Assembly (NCBI GenBank): GCA_025936755.1
Contig: JAICSS010000001.1
Location: 1-64,000 of the forward strand
Direction of reading: 5' to 3'
Source of the DNA: Solirubrobacterales bacterium
GTDB lineage: Bacteria; Actinomycetota; Thermoleophilia; Solirubrobacterales; 70-9
DNA length: 64,000 bases
A program made the position numbers and the translations under genes. Position 1 is the first letter of the stretch. Every line of letters starts with the position of its first letter. Positions 36,662-45,321 of this stretch are shown here, piece by piece. A model generated the notes under the pieces. It ran no database searches, had not been told where the DNA came from, and saw nothing but the letters and a program-made list of their open reading frames with translations.

Positions 36662-37254
36662 GCCGCGTTCCTCGCCGCCGCGGCTTTGCGCAGCGCCGCC
36701 GCGACCAGGTCCTCGGCCCCCCCGCCTTCGACGCCGTCGAGCAGCTGCTCGGCTTCCAGCGGCGCGTAGCCGAGGTTGACGAGGCCGTCGCGGGCGAGCG
36801 TGCGGGGATCGTCCCCCTCGGCGCCGCCGAGAGCGACCTCTTCCTCCAGCGCCCCCGCCACCTTCTCGCGCAGCTCGACGATGATCCGCTCCGAGGTGCG
36901 CTTGCCGATGCCCGGGACCGCCTGGAAGCGTTTGGCGTCCCCCGCCGCGATCGCCCGCAGCAGGTCGCGGGCGCCGCCGCCGGAGAGGGTCGCGATCGCC
37001 ACCTTCGGGCCGACGCCGCTGACGGTGATCAGCAGCCGGAAGAGGTCCCGCTCCTCCTCGGAGGAGAAGCCGTAGAGGGAGAGCGAGTCGTCGCGGGAGA
37101 TCAGCTCGGCGTGGAGGAAGGCGTCGCGGCCCGTCGCCGGGACCGCCTTCAGCGTCTCCGAGGAGACCGCGAGCCGGTAGCCGACGCCGCCGGCGTCGAT
37201 GACCACGTGGTCGGGACGCCGCACCATCACCTCACCGCGGACCGCGGCGATCAT
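36658..37254 (-). CDS. ruvA: Holliday-junction-binding protein RuvA
   Basis: 198-residue tetrameric junction-binding protein. The N-terminal OB fold is [20 protein letters not shown]. Two helix-hairpin-helix motifs follow ([17 protein letters not shown] and [19 protein letters not shown]). The C-terminal domain III ([15 protein letters not shown]) contacts RuvB. It overlaps both ruvC and ruvB by 4 bases. Confidence 0.96.
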   Translation of the reverse strand: MIAAVRGEVMVRRPDHVVIDAGGVGYRLAVSSETLKAVPATGRDAFLHAELISRDDSLSLYGFSSEEERDLFRLLITVSGVGPKVAIATLSGGGARDLLRAIAAGDAKRFQAVPGIGKRTSERIIVELREKVAGALEEEVALGGAEGDDPRTLARDGLVNLGYAPLEAEQLLDGVEGGGAEDLVAAALRKAAAARNAA

Positions 37255-37787
37255 CCGGCGATCCGCTCCCCCCGCGGGGCGCCCGCTTCGCGGGCCACGG
37301 CGACCGCGCCGCGATGGCCGCTGCCGTTGCCGTGGCAGATCGCAACCGCCAGCGCGTCGGCGGCATGGTCGGGCTCGGGGGGCTCCGGGAGGCCGAGCAG
37401 GGTCCCCACCATCCGCTGGACCTGGCTCTTGCCAGCCGCCCCGGAACCGCAGACCGCCATCTTGATCGCCTGCGGCGTGTAGGCGAAGCAGCCGACCCCG
37501 CGTTCGGCGGCGGCGAGCATCGCCACGCCGCTCGCCTGGCCGACGGCCATCGCCGAGCGCACGTTCCTGCCGAAGTAGACCTCCTCGATCGCCATCGCCG
37601 CCGGCTCATGCCAGGCGAGCAGCTCCACCAGCGCCCGGTGGATCCGCTCCAGCCGCCGCTCCATCGGCTGGTCGGGGGTCGTCTCGACCACCCCGCCGTC
37701 GAGGGCGACCATGTGGCTCCCCTCGACGCGAACGATCCCAAATCCAAGATTCGCCGCCCCAGGATCGATCCCCATCACAACTTGCAT
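37251..37787 (-). CDS. ruvC: Holliday-junction resolvase RuvC
   Basis: RuvC cuts Holliday junctions symmetrically. 178 residues from ATG 37787 (MQVVMGIDPGAANLGFGIV), with the first acidic residue D8, the second in AIEEVYFGRN and the C-terminal PEPDHAADALAVAICH carrying the last two catalytic Asp residues. An upstream ATG would add 13 unconserved residues. It lies 76 bases after yebC on the same strand. Confidence 0.95.
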   Translation of the reverse strand: MQVVMGIDPGAANLGFGIVRVEGSHMVALDGGVVETTPDQPMERRLERIHRALVELLAWHEPAAMAIEEVYFGRNVRSAMAVGQASGVAMLAAAERGVGCFAYTPQAIKMAVCGSGAAGKSQVQRMVGTLLGLPEPPEPDHAADALAVAICHGNGSGHRGAVAVAREAGAPRGERIAG

Positions 37788-37863
37788 AGGGAGTGATTCT
37801 GTGGCCCGCGTCGGATGCCTTCCCACGATCGCCGGAGGGGTCGGTAGGCCCCTCCCCCACCCG

Positions 37864-38613
37864 CTACGCAGCTAGCTGTTCGAGAACCTCCGCCGGGATG
37901 TCGAAGTTCGCGTAGACCTCGTCGACGTCGTCCTGGTCGTCGAGCGCCTCGAGCAGCTTCAGCACCCGTTCGGCGTCGTGGCCCTTGAGCTCGACGCTGC
38001 TCTTCGGCTCGGTCACCAGACCGGCCGACTCGACCTCGATTCCTTCGCCCTCGATCGCTTCCCGCACGGCGGTGAGGTCGGTGGGCTCGCAGATCACCCG
38101 CAGCTTGTCCTCGTCCTCGCGCACGTCCTCCGCGCCGGCGTCGATCGCCCCGATCAGGTCGTCCTCGCCGTAGCGGCCGCCGTCGACGACGATCGCCCCC
38201 TTTTTCTCGAAGATCCAGGCGACGGAGCCCGGCTCCCCGAGGTTGCCGCCGTGCTTGGAGAAGGCGTGGCGGATCTCGGCGCTGGCGCGGTTGCGGTTGT
38301 CGGTCAGGGCCTCGACCAGGACGGCGACGCCGGCCGGCCCGTAGCCCTCGTAGACGATCCGTTCGATCGCGGCGCCATCGCTGCCGGCGCCGGTGCCGAC
38401 GTCGATCGCCTTCTGGATCTTGTCCTTCGGCATCGAGGCTTCCTTGGCCTTCTGGACCGCCGTCGCCAGGGTCGGGTTGCCGCCGGGGTCGCCGCCGCCG
38501 TCACGGGCGGCGACGGTGATCGCGCGCGCGAGCTTGCTGAAGAGCTTGCCGCGCTTGGCGTCGGCAGCGCCCTTCTTGTGTTTGATCGAGTGCCACTTGG
38601 AATGCCCGGACAT
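37864..38613 (-). CDS. yebC: YebC/PmpR family transcriptional or translational regulator
   Basis: 249 residues, the usual length, starting MSGHSKWHSIKHKKGAADAK, the family hallmark. Central VYEGYGPAGVAVLVEALTDN and FSKHGGNLGEPGSVAW are also standard. YebC proteins have been described as DNA-binding regulators and, more recently, as factors that relieve ribosome stalling. The position next to ruvC is conserved in many bacteria. A -10-like TAGAAT lies shortly upstream on the minus strand. Confidence 0.95.
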   Translation of the reverse strand: MSGHSKWHSIKHKKGAADAKRGKLFSKLARAITVAARDGGGDPGGNPTLATAVQKAKEASMPKDKIQKAIDVGTGAGSDGAAIERIVYEGYGPAGVAVLVEALTDNRNRASAEIRHAFSKHGGNLGEPGSVAWIFEKKGAIVVDGGRYGEDDLIGAIDAGAEDVREDEDKLRVICEPTDLTAVREAIEGEGIEVESAGLVTEPKSSVELKGHDAERVLKLLEALDDQDDVDEVYANFDIPAEVLEQLAA

Positions 38614-38639
38614 CGCCTGCCATTCTATGAAGTCGCCCG

Positions 38640-39074
38640 ATGGCCACGAAGGAGAGAACCTACGAAGCGGGGCGCGGACTGGCCGCGGCCCTCGTTTTCG
38701 TCGCGATGCTGCTGGCGGCGTTCTCGCTCTGGACGGCGATCCCGTTGAGCTGGGTCTACATCGCCTCGAAGCTCTCCCAGACCCAGTTCCCGAGCGGCGG
38801 GCCCTACGCGGTGGTCGCCGTCGGCATCGTCGCCTCGATCCTCGTCGTCGCCTGGCTGATCGGCCGTCTCAACAACCTCTACATCCGCATCACCGGCACC
38901 AACCGCCTCGCCCCGATCCGCCCGACCTGGCTGAAAAGCATGCGCGACACGGGGCCGATCCAGAGCTCGGTCACGGTCGTCGAGGCAGTTCTGATGGCCT
39001 CGGTGATGCTCGCGGCGCTGGCGCTCACCCTCTGGTTCTTCCTCCTCGCCGGCTCGCCGTTGCCGGATCAGTAG
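38640..39074 (+). CDS. Membrane protein with three predicted helices, function unknown
   Basis: 144 residues, ATG 38640, divergent from yebC by 26 bases. Hydrophobic segments lie at about 15-40, 55-75 and 112-138. The stretch between the second and third (LYIRITGTNRLAPIRPTWLKSMRDTG) is polar and basic and probably cytoplasmic. I recognise no family and no catalytic motif. Confidence 0.65.
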   Translation: MATKERTYEAGRGLAAALVFVAMLLAAFSLWTAIPLSWVYIASKLSQTQFPSGGPYAVVAVGIVASILVVAWLIGRLNNLYIRITGTNRLAPIRPTWLKSMRDTGPIQSSVTVVEAVLMASVMLAALALTLWFFLLAGSPLPDQ

Positions 39075-39086
39075 GGATGTTGGGGC

Positions 39087-39104
39087 GAAACTTTTACGTT
39101 TCGC
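39087..39104. repeat. Short hairpin upstream of the coiled-coil/TM gene
   Basis: CGAAAC-6 nt-GTTTCG forms a 6-bp stem, extended to 7 bp by the flanking G and C. It lies 38 bases before the next gene and 13 bases after the previous one. It could end the upstream transcript or act as an operator; there is no T-run. Confidence 0.4.
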
Positions 39105-39141
39105 GCACAACACGTTGCATCTTGCTCGCTAAGGTGGCAAC

Positions 39142-39393
39142 ATGGCCGTCATGGCACGGGAAGAGTGGAGCGACGCGAGGCTCGACGAACTGAACCGGCG
39201 TGTTGAGGAAATGCGGGTCGAGATGCGAGAGGAATTCCGAGGAATCCGCATCGAGATGCAGAGCGAGTCTCGCGCCCTTCGGGCCGAGTTCAGCGCTTTC
39301 ACGCGTACCGTTACCCAAGTCCTTTGGGCGATCGTCGGGACGATCTTCCTGGGTTTCATGGGGACGATCGCCGCCCTCGTGACGCTGGTCTGA
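39142..39393 (+). CDS. Small coiled-coil protein with a C-terminal membrane helix
   Basis: 83 residues. Residues 8-52 form a heptad-like charged coil (LDELNRRVEEMRVEMREEF), followed by one hydrophobic helix (VLWAIVGTIFLGFMGTIAALVTLV) ending at the last residue. Such tail-anchored coils are common in bacteria and often unassigned. A second ATG three codons in could be the true start. The stop abuts the stop of the convergent M29 gene with no spacer. Confidence 0.65.
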   Translation: MAVMAREEWSDARLDELNRRVEEMRVEMREEFRGIRIEMQSESRALRAEFSAFTRTVTQVLWAIVGTIFLGFMGTIAALVTLV

Positions 39394-40503
39394 TCAGACG
39401 ACGAAGCGGCCGTCTTCCTGCATGACCTTCCCGTCGACTTCGAGCTTGCCGCCGAGGCGGAGGTCGCAGACGAGGTCGGTGTGGACGGCGGACTCGTTCT
39501 CGCCGCCGGACTCCGGATAGCTGCCGCCGACCGCCATGTGGACGGTGCCGCCGATCTTCTCGTCGAGCAGGACCTCGCGGGTGCCTTTGCCGATCCCGTA
39601 GTTGGTGCCGATCCCGAGCTCCCCGAGCGTGCGGGCGCCCTCGTCGGTGTCGAGCAGCTTCAGCAGGTACTCCTCGCCGCGGTCGGCGGAGGCGTCGACG
39701 ACGCGGCCGGACTCGAAGCGCAGGCGCACCCCGGAGACCTCGCGGCCGCCGATCACCGCCGGTAGGTGGAAGCTGACTTCGCCCTCGACCGAATCCTCTA
39801 CCGGGCCGGTGAAGAACTCGCCGTCGGGCATGTTGTTGTCGCCGACGCAGGGGATGAACCTGCGGCCGGCGATCCCGAGCTTGATGTCGGTCCCCGGTGC
39901 CGTCACCCGCACCTGCTCGTGCCCCTCGATCCACTCGGCCAGCCGGGTCGTCTCCTCCGAAGCGCGCTTCCATGCGGTCAGCGGCTCGGGGTCGGTGGCC
40001 AGGCAGGCGCCGTAGTAGAAGTCTTCGTAGTCGGCGAGGCTCATCTCCGCCTCCGAGGCGTAGGCGCTGGTCGGGAAGAGCGTGTAGCACCAGCGGAACT
40101 CGCCCTCGGCGGCGCGCTTCATCGCCCGCGTCATCAGGTCCCCGGTCGCCGCCTGGCGCAGCGTCTGGCGCTCCGGCGGGACTCCCGAGAGCTCCCGCGT
40201 GTTGGTGCTGGCGCCGATCGCGATCCGCACGTCGGCGTTGTCGACCATCCACTCGGCGAAGGGCGAGATCCATTCCAGCTGCCGGTCGGAGGCGTGCTTG
40301 AAGTAGGCGGCGATCTGCCCCTCCAGCGCCACGTTCAGCATCGGGTGGCCGCCGGCCTGAAGCACCTCCTCGTAGACCGCGAGCAGCAGCGGCGCCGCCG
40401 CGCTCTCGCCGTCGATCGCGACGACGTCGTCCTCCTTCACCGCGGTCGAGTAGCCGACCAGGATCTTCGCCAGGTTCTGGACCCGGGGATCGCCAGCGCT
40501 CAT
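39394..40503 (-). CDS. M29-family metallo-aminopeptidase
   Basis: 369 residues. Family features include the conserved GDNNMPDGEFFTGPVEDSVEG metal-binding region, a run ending in LGIGTNYGIGKGTREVLLDE, and HMAVGGSYPESGGENESAVH with the last ligands. M29 (AmpS/aminopeptidase T) enzymes release N-terminal residues using two metal ions. It is the last gene of pdxS-pdxT-M29, overlapping pdxT by ATGA. The functional link to pyridoxal phosphate synthesis is unclear. Confidence 0.92.
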   Translation of the reverse strand: MSAGDPRVQNLAKILVGYSTAVKEDDVVAIDGESAAAPLLLAVYEEVLQAGGHPMLNVALEGQIAAYFKHASDRQLEWISPFAEWMVDNADVRIAIGASTNTRELSGVPPERQTLRQAATGDLMTRAMKRAAEGEFRWCYTLFPTSAYASEAEMSLADYEDFYYGACLATDPEPLTAWKRASEETTRLAEWIEGHEQVRVTAPGTDIKLGIAGRRFIPCVGDNNMPDGEFFTGPVEDSVEGEVSFHLPAVIGGREVSGVRLRFESGRVVDASADRGEEYLLKLLDTDEGARTLGELGIGTNYGIGKGTREVLLDEKIGGTVHMAVGGSYPESGGENESAVHTDLVCDLRLGGKLEVDGKVMQEDGRFVV

Positions 40504-41108
40504 CGCCCCACCTCCTCCCCCGCCCGCTCGCGGGCGCTCGTCGTCATCGCCATGAAGATCGCGTGGAAGCGGGGGTCGTCGGTCAGCTCGGGATGGAAGG
40601 CGCAGGCGAGCACGGTTCCTTCCCGGACCGCCACCGGACGACCTTCGTAGGAGGCGAGCACCTCCACCTCGGGCCCGTGCCGCTCGACCCAGGGGGCGCG
40701 GATGAAGACAGCCCGCAGCGGCTCGTCGCCCACCCCCCCGACCTCGAGGTCGGCCTCGAAGCTCTGCAGCTGGCGGCCGAAGGCGTTCCGCTTCGCGGTC
40801 ACGTCGAGGAAGCCGAGGTGGTCGGCGTCGCAGACGATCAGCCCGGCGCAGGTGCCGAGGATCGGCCGCCCCGCCTCGTGATGGGCCCGCAGCGCCGGCT
40901 CCAGCCCGGCGGAGGAGATCAGCTTGCCGATCGTCGTGCTCTCGCCGCCGGGGATGACCAGGGCGTCGAGCTCCTCGAGGTCGCCCGGGACGCGCACCTC
41001 GCGCGGCTCGGCGCCGAGCAGGCGCAGGGTCTTGGCGTGGGCCTCGAAGTCGCCCTGAAGCGCGAGGACGCCGACTCGAAGGGGGGTGCCGGCCGCGGAG
41101 GCGGCCAC
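40500..41108 (-). CDS. pdxT: Pyridoxal 5'-phosphate synthase glutaminase subunit PdxT
   Basis: PdxT supplies ammonia from glutamine to PdxS. 202 residues, class I amidotransferase, with VGVLALQGDFEAH, PGGESTTIGKL, the nucleophile C87 in GTCAGLIV, and H172 and E174 in FHPEL. It directly follows pdxS with no intergenic base. Confidence 0.96.
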   Translation of the reverse strand: MAASAAGTPLRVGVLALQGDFEAHAKTLRLLGAEPREVRVPGDLEELDALVIPGGESTTIGKLISSAGLEPALRAHHEAGRPILGTCAGLIVCDADHLGFLDVTAKRNAFGRQLQSFEADLEVGGVGDEPLRAVFIRAPWVERHGPEVEVLASYEGRPVAVREGTVLACAFHPELTDDPRFHAIFMAMTTSARERAGEEVGR

Positions 41109-41996
41109 CTACGCTCCGCGGTTCTGCAGCAGGGCGTCCTCGGCGGCGAGGCCGGCGATCTCCAGGCCGGGCATCGCCTCGCCGAGCCCGATCGAAGCCG
41201 CCGCCACGCGCTCGGGGTCGTTGAAGTGGGTGGTCGCCTCGACGATCGCCCGCGCCCGCCGGGCCGGGTCCGAGCTCTTGAAGATGCCGGAGCCGACGAA
41301 GTTGCCCTCGGCGCCGAGCTGCATCATCAGCGCCGCGTCGGCGGGGGTGGCGATGCCGCCGGCGCAGAAGAGCGGCACCGGCAGGCGACCTGCCTCGGCG
41401 ACGACCTTGACCACCTCGAGCGGGGCCTGAAGTTCTTTCGCCTCGGAGGAGAGCTCCTCCGGGCCGAGCTGCGCCAGCCGCTTGATACCCGTCGTGATCT
41501 CGCGCATGTGGCGGACCGCCTCGACCACGTTGCCGGTCCCGGCCTCGCCCTTGGAGCGGATCATCGCCGCCCCCTCGCCGAGCCGCCGCAGCGCCTCGCC
41601 GAGGTTGGTGGCACCGCAGACGAAAGGCACCTCGAAGGCGAACTTGTCGATGTGGTTGTGCTCGTCGGCCGGGGTCAGGACCTCGGACTCGTCGACGTAG
41701 TCGACTTCGAGGGACTGCAAAATCTGTGCCTCGGCGGTGTGGCCGATCCGGGCCTTCGCCATCACCGGGATCGAGACCGCCTCCTGGATCCCCTTGATCA
41801 TCGCCGGGTCCGACATCCGGGCGACGCCGCCGTCGCGGCGGATGTCGGCGGGGACGCGCTCCAGCGCCATCACCGCGCAGGCGCCCGCCTCCTCGGCGAT
41901 CTTCGCCTCCTCGGGGGTGACCACGTCCATGATCACCCCGCCTTTCAGCATCTCGGCGAGGCCGGTCTTCAGTCGAAACGTCGCGCGCTCGGTCAT
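41109..41996 (-). CDS. pdxS: Pyridoxal 5'-phosphate synthase subunit PdxS
   Basis: PdxS forms pyridoxal phosphate from ribose 5-phosphate, glyceraldehyde 3-phosphate and ammonia. 295 residues of highly conserved TIM barrel: [22 protein letters not shown] with the metal/substrate Asp, the active Lys in VMAKARIGH, and the phosphate-binding [16 protein letters not shown] and [20 protein letters not shown]. PdxS and PdxT give the window a complete de novo vitamin B6 route, relevant to the PLP enzymes nearby. Confidence 0.97.
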   Translation of the reverse strand: MTERATFRLKTGLAEMLKGGVIMDVVTPEEAKIAEEAGACAVMALERVPADIRRDGGVARMSDPAMIKGIQEAVSIPVMAKARIGHTAEAQILQSLEVDYVDESEVLTPADEHNHIDKFAFEVPFVCGATNLGEALRRLGEGAAMIRSKGEAGTGNVVEAVRHMREITTGIKRLAQLGPEELSSEAKELQAPLEVVKVVAEAGRLPVPLFCAGGIATPADAALMMQLGAEGNFVGSGIFKSSDPARRARAIVEATTHFNDPERVAAASIGLGEAMPGLEIAGLAAEDALLQNRGA

Positions 41997-42053
41997 CGCG
42001 TCCAGATTACCTACCGGACGCGCGCAAGCGCCCCGCCTCTGCGGCAGACGCCG

Positions 42054-42902
42054 CTACTTCAGTTTGTACGCGCGGATGCGGTCTTTGTGCGCGGCTTCGT
42101 CGCGCGCGTAGAGACCGTGCGCCAGTCCCTGTATCAGCGCCATCAGCGCGGTGTGGCTGCGGGTGAAGCTGGGGCTGTTGGAGGAGAAGTAGAGCGTCAG
42201 CTCGGCGTGCTCCCCCACCTCCGACATCGTCGCGTCGGAGATCGCCAGGGTGCGGGCGCCGCGGTGCAGCGCCAGCTTCATCGCCCGCAGCAGCAGCGGG
42301 TGGGCACGGCCGGCGGAGAGGGTGATGACCAGCGTGTTCTCGTCGATCCGGCCGAGCCGCTGCAGCGACTCGCCGCCGGTGCTGGCGACGATTTCGGCGC
42401 GGATGTCGAGCAGGCTGAGGGTGTGGCGCAGGTAGCTGGCGAAGAAGGCCATCTGGTCGACGCCGACGATGACGATCCGCTGCGCGGTCGCCAGGGCCGC
42501 AACCGAGGCTTCGACCTGTTCGGAGGTCAGCTTGCGCGCGGTTTCCTCGAGGTTCGAGTAGTCGGCGCTCAACGATCCCTCCAGCTCGGAGTGGTCGAAG
42601 GAGAAGAGGGCGCCGCCGTTGGCGCTGCTGGCGGCGATCGTCGTCCGGTACTCCTCGATCGCGGCCTGCTGCAGCTCCGGGTACCCCTCGAAGCCGAGGG
42701 CCTGGGAGAAGCGCACCACCGTCGATGACGAGGTGCTCGCTCTCCGGGCCAGCTCCTCGGCGGTGAGGAAGGCCGCCTCGTCGAGGTGGTCGACGATGTA
42801 GCGGGCGACGTCCTTCTGGGAGCGCGAGAACTCGTCGAAGCGCTCCTGAATGTAGTCGGAAAGGCTTTTGAGCTGTGGGGTCTTCGTTGCGGTCTTGGTC
42901 AC
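42054..42902 (-). CDS. MurR/RpiR-family transcriptional regulator
   Basis: 282 residues, GTG start. The N-terminal HTH_6 domain has RSQKDVARYIVDHLDEAAFLTAEELA followed by the recognition helix ASTSSSTVVRFSQALGF. The C-terminal SIS phosphosugar-binding domain contains IVIVGVDQMAFFASYLRHTL and LVITLSAGRAHPLLLRAMKLA. Such regulators sense phosphosugars. No sugar operon adjoins it, so the target is unknown. It is divergent from a small membrane protein. Confidence 0.9.
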   Translation of the reverse strand: MTKTATKTPQLKSLSDYIQERFDEFSRSQKDVARYIVDHLDEAAFLTAEELARRASTSSSTVVRFSQALGFEGYPELQQAAIEEYRTTIAASSANGGALFSFDHSELEGSLSADYSNLEETARKLTSEQVEASVAALATAQRIVIVGVDQMAFFASYLRHTLSLLDIRAEIVASTGGESLQRLGRIDENTLVITLSAGRAHPLLLRAMKLALHRGARTLAISDATMSEVGEHAELTLYFSSNSPSFTRSHTALMALIQGLAHGLYARDEAAHKDRIRAYKLK

Positions 42903-42964
42903 GGCGGTCCATTTCGCCGAACCCGACCCTTTCCCTTCCGCCGTCTGGTTGGATTTGTCGAGTC

Positions 42965-43348
42965 ATGACCGCCGAAGAGGCCCTGCGCCTCGCCAACCGC
43001 AACATGATCGTCTTCGACCTCCTGCTCGGAAGCGCCGCGATCGCGGCGCCGGCGGCGACCCTGAAGGCGCTCGGTCACGACGAGCCCTCGCCGGACGCGA
43101 AGCACCTCTTCCGCCGCTGCGGACCGATCTGGCTGACCTTCGCCGCCGCGCACCTGGCGGCCGACCGCCGCGGCAGCGCCGCCGACTGGCAGTCGCTGGC
43201 CTGGCTGCGGGGGACGGAGATCGCCACCGACGCGCTCTGGTCGGCTTCGCCGGCCGTCACCCGGCCAGGGGCGAAGCTCGGCCTGCGGCTGGCCGGGGCC
43301 GCCAACGTCGCGATGGCCGCCGGCTTCGCCTGGATGTCGAGGCGCTGA
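42965..43348 (+). CDS. Small hypothetical membrane protein
   Basis: 127 residues from ATG 42965, with moderately hydrophobic segments near 15-33, 48-60, 75-90 and 105-122. The family is not recognised. It begins a plus-strand run of five orphans whose neighbours overlap or nearly touch, so they are probably one transcript. Confidence 0.6.
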   Translation: MTAEEALRLANRNMIVFDLLLGSAAIAAPAATLKALGHDEPSPDAKHLFRRCGPIWLTFAAAHLAADRRGSAADWQSLAWLRGTEIATDALWSASPAVTRPGAKLGLRLAGAANVAMAAGFAWMSRR

Positions 43349-43349
43349 C

Positions 43350-43685
43350 GTGAATCAGTTCGACGGCCTCCCGAGCATGCGCTGGAGCCTCACCGGGCTG
43401 AACGAAGAGGGCGACGAGACCTGGCTGATCCGCGGCATCGCCCGCAAGCGCTACCACTGCCCCGGCTGCCACGGCGACATCCCGGTCGGCGAGGAGCACA
43501 CCGTCGTCCAGTTCGTGCGCCGGCTCGGAGGCACAGACCACCACCACTGGCACCGGCGCTGCGCCGAAGAGCTGCTGGTCCCCGAGCTCGGCAACCTCCG
43601 GCGCGTGCCGGCCTCCGAGTCGAGCCAGTCGCGGCTGCGGGCGCGCGGCCGCAAGCCGGCCGGCCGCCGCGACCGACGCCGGTGA
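43350..43685 (+). CDS. Small zinc-finger-like protein
   Basis: 111 residues, GTG 43350. CPGC at about residues 37-40 and a later HHHWHRRC supply plausible zinc ligands, and the C-terminal 25 residues are strongly basic (Arg-rich), suggesting nucleic-acid binding. I recall similar short actinobacterial proteins carried under vague names, with no proven function. It overlaps the next gene by GTGA. Confidence 0.65.
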   Translation: MNQFDGLPSMRWSLTGLNEEGDETWLIRGIARKRYHCPGCHGDIPVGEEHTVVQFVRRLGGTDHHHWHRRCAEELLVPELGNLRRVPASESSQSRLRARGRKPAGRRDRRR

Positions 43686-44431
43686 GCCTCTCCCGCCGGG
43701 TCGCCTCCACCTATCGGCGCATCTGGCGCACCTACTGGGGCTGGGCGAAGTCGATCCTGCTGCTGGCGGTGATCGTCTTCGTCCCGCTCGGCCTGCTGAA
43801 CGCGCTGACGGCGAACGTCGATCTCGACTCCCTGAACATCGCCAACGGGATCAAACTGGCGGCCCTCGCCCTCGCGGTGGGCGCGATCACGCTCACCGGT
43901 TTGCTGGGAGAGGTCTTCTTCAGCGGCGCGGTCGCGATCTCGCTCACCCATCCCCACGGCGAAGAGCCGCCGCCGCTGCGGGAGATCGCCAGGCGCCTGG
44001 ATTACGGGCGCCTGATCGCCGTCGACCTGCTCTTCGTCGCGATCGTCGCCGCCGGGCTTCTGCTCGGGCTGATCCCCGGCATCCTCGCCTTCGTCTGGTT
44101 CGGCCTGGCCGGGCCGATCGTCGAGCTGGAGGAGCGGAGCACCGGCGGCGCCCTGCGGCGCAGCCTGCGGCTGGTCCGCGGCAACTTCTGGCTGGTCTTC
44201 CTCGTCCTGGCGCCGATCGAGATCGTCGGCGACGCGATCGGGAGCGGCCTGGCGGCGCTCGTGCACGAGCTCCTCGGCCACACCTTCGTCGCGAGCTGGC
44301 TGGCCGAGGCCGTGGCCGACGCCGCCCTCTCCCCCGTCTTCGCCGTCGCCGCCGTCCTCCTCACCGTCGACCTGATCGGCCGGAAGGACGGCGCCGCGCC
44401 GCCCCTGCACGCGACCGCGGTGCCGGCATGA
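43682..44431 (+). CDS. Integral membrane protein of unknown function
   Basis: 249 residues, GTG start. About six hydrophobic stretches, with the motif LVELEERSTGGALRRSLRLVRGNFW-like region near 135-165 (an E-x-x-S...ALRRS...LV-x-G-x-x-W pattern). That pattern is shared by membrane proteins of the glycerophosphoryl-diester-phosphodiesterase membrane-domain kind. No catalytic site is visible. It overlaps the next gene by ATGA. Confidence 0.65.
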   Translation: MSLSRRVASTYRRIWRTYWGWAKSILLLAVIVFVPLGLLNALTANVDLDSLNIANGIKLAALALAVGAITLTGLLGEVFFSGAVAISLTHPHGEEPPPLREIARRLDYGRLIAVDLLFVAIVAAGLLLGLIPGILAFVWFGLAGPIVELEERSTGGALRRSLRLVRGNFWLVFLVLAPIEIVGDAIGSGLAALVHELLGHTFVASWLAEAVADAALSPVFAVAAVLLTVDLIGRKDGAAPPLHATAVPA

Positions 44432-45285
44432 CGACCGCCTCGGTCTTCACCGACTTCTGGGACCGGATCTCCGAACACGAGCTGCAGGGGCTCTACCTCG
44501 TCCTCGTCGGCTTCCTCGGCTCCTTCGCCTTCATCCGCATGAGCACCCGGCTGCAGCGCAGCCCCCGGGTGCCCTGGTGGCCGGGCAGCATCGTCAGCGA
44601 CAGCGGCGTCCACCTCCACCACCTCGTCTTCGGGATCGTGACGATGATGGCCGCCGGCGCCGGCGGCTTCGCCGCCTTCGGCAACAGCCCCTGGACGGAG
44701 ATCTGCGCCCTTGCCTTCGGGGTCGGCGCCGGCCTGACGATCGACGAGTTCGCCCTCTGGGTCTACCTGGACGACGTCTACTGGGCGAAAGAGGGGCGCA
44801 GCTCGATCGACGCCACCGTGATCGCGGCGGCGCTGATGTTGCTGGCGCTGCTCGGCTTCACCCCGTTCACGATCGAAGAGGGCTCGGTCGGGGCGATCCT
44901 CGGCACCGCACTCAGCGCCCTGGTCGTCTTCGTCCTGGTCGCGATCTGCTTCGCCAAGGACCGGATCATGCACGGCTGCATCGGCTTCTTCGTCTTCCCG
45001 GTCGCCCTCTACGGCGCCTGCCGCCTCGGCAAGCCCGATTCCGCCTGGGCGCGCCGCCGCTACGGCGAGCGGCGGCCGGGAAAACAGACCCGGGCCGAAG
45101 CTCGCTTCCTCCCGGACCGACGCACCGAGCGCTTCAAGGAAGCCTTCCGCGACGTCGTCGGCGGCAAGCCGAGCGAGGGCCTGGCGGCGGCCAAGGAGGA
45201 GGCCTTCGCGGCAACGCGGGAGGCAGGCGAAGAAGTGCGCCAGCGGGCCGAACGCGTCACCCACCCCGACGACCCCGCCGACTGA
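44428..45285 (+). CDS. Multi-pass membrane protein with long charged C-terminal tail
   Basis: 285 residues. About six helices occupy residues 20-205, including a His-rich loop GVHLHHLVFGIV near 63-74 and DEFALWVYLDDVYW near 110. The last 75 residues are charged and probably cytoplasmic. The HLHH segment could bind metal. I do not recognise a characterised family. Confidence 0.65.
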   Translation: MTTASVFTDFWDRISEHELQGLYLVLVGFLGSFAFIRMSTRLQRSPRVPWWPGSIVSDSGVHLHHLVFGIVTMMAAGAGGFAAFGNSPWTEICALAFGVGAGLTIDEFALWVYLDDVYWAKEGRSSIDATVIAAALMLLALLGFTPFTIEEGSVGAILGTALSALVVFVLVAICFAKDRIMHGCIGFFVFPVALYGACRLGKPDSAWARRRYGERRPGKQTRAEARFLPDRRTERFKEAFRDVVGGKPSEGLAAAKEEAFAATREAGEEVRQRAERVTHPDDPAD

Positions 45286-45321
45286 GGCTCAACCATCGCT
45301 CAACCTGAGTCGCGGAGACGA

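Noticed and set aside
37820-37862. Third member of the 28-nt-loop hairpin family
   Set aside because: GGAGGGG/CCCCTCC can pair, and the text resembles one arm, but there are no long arms and the loop is short and different.
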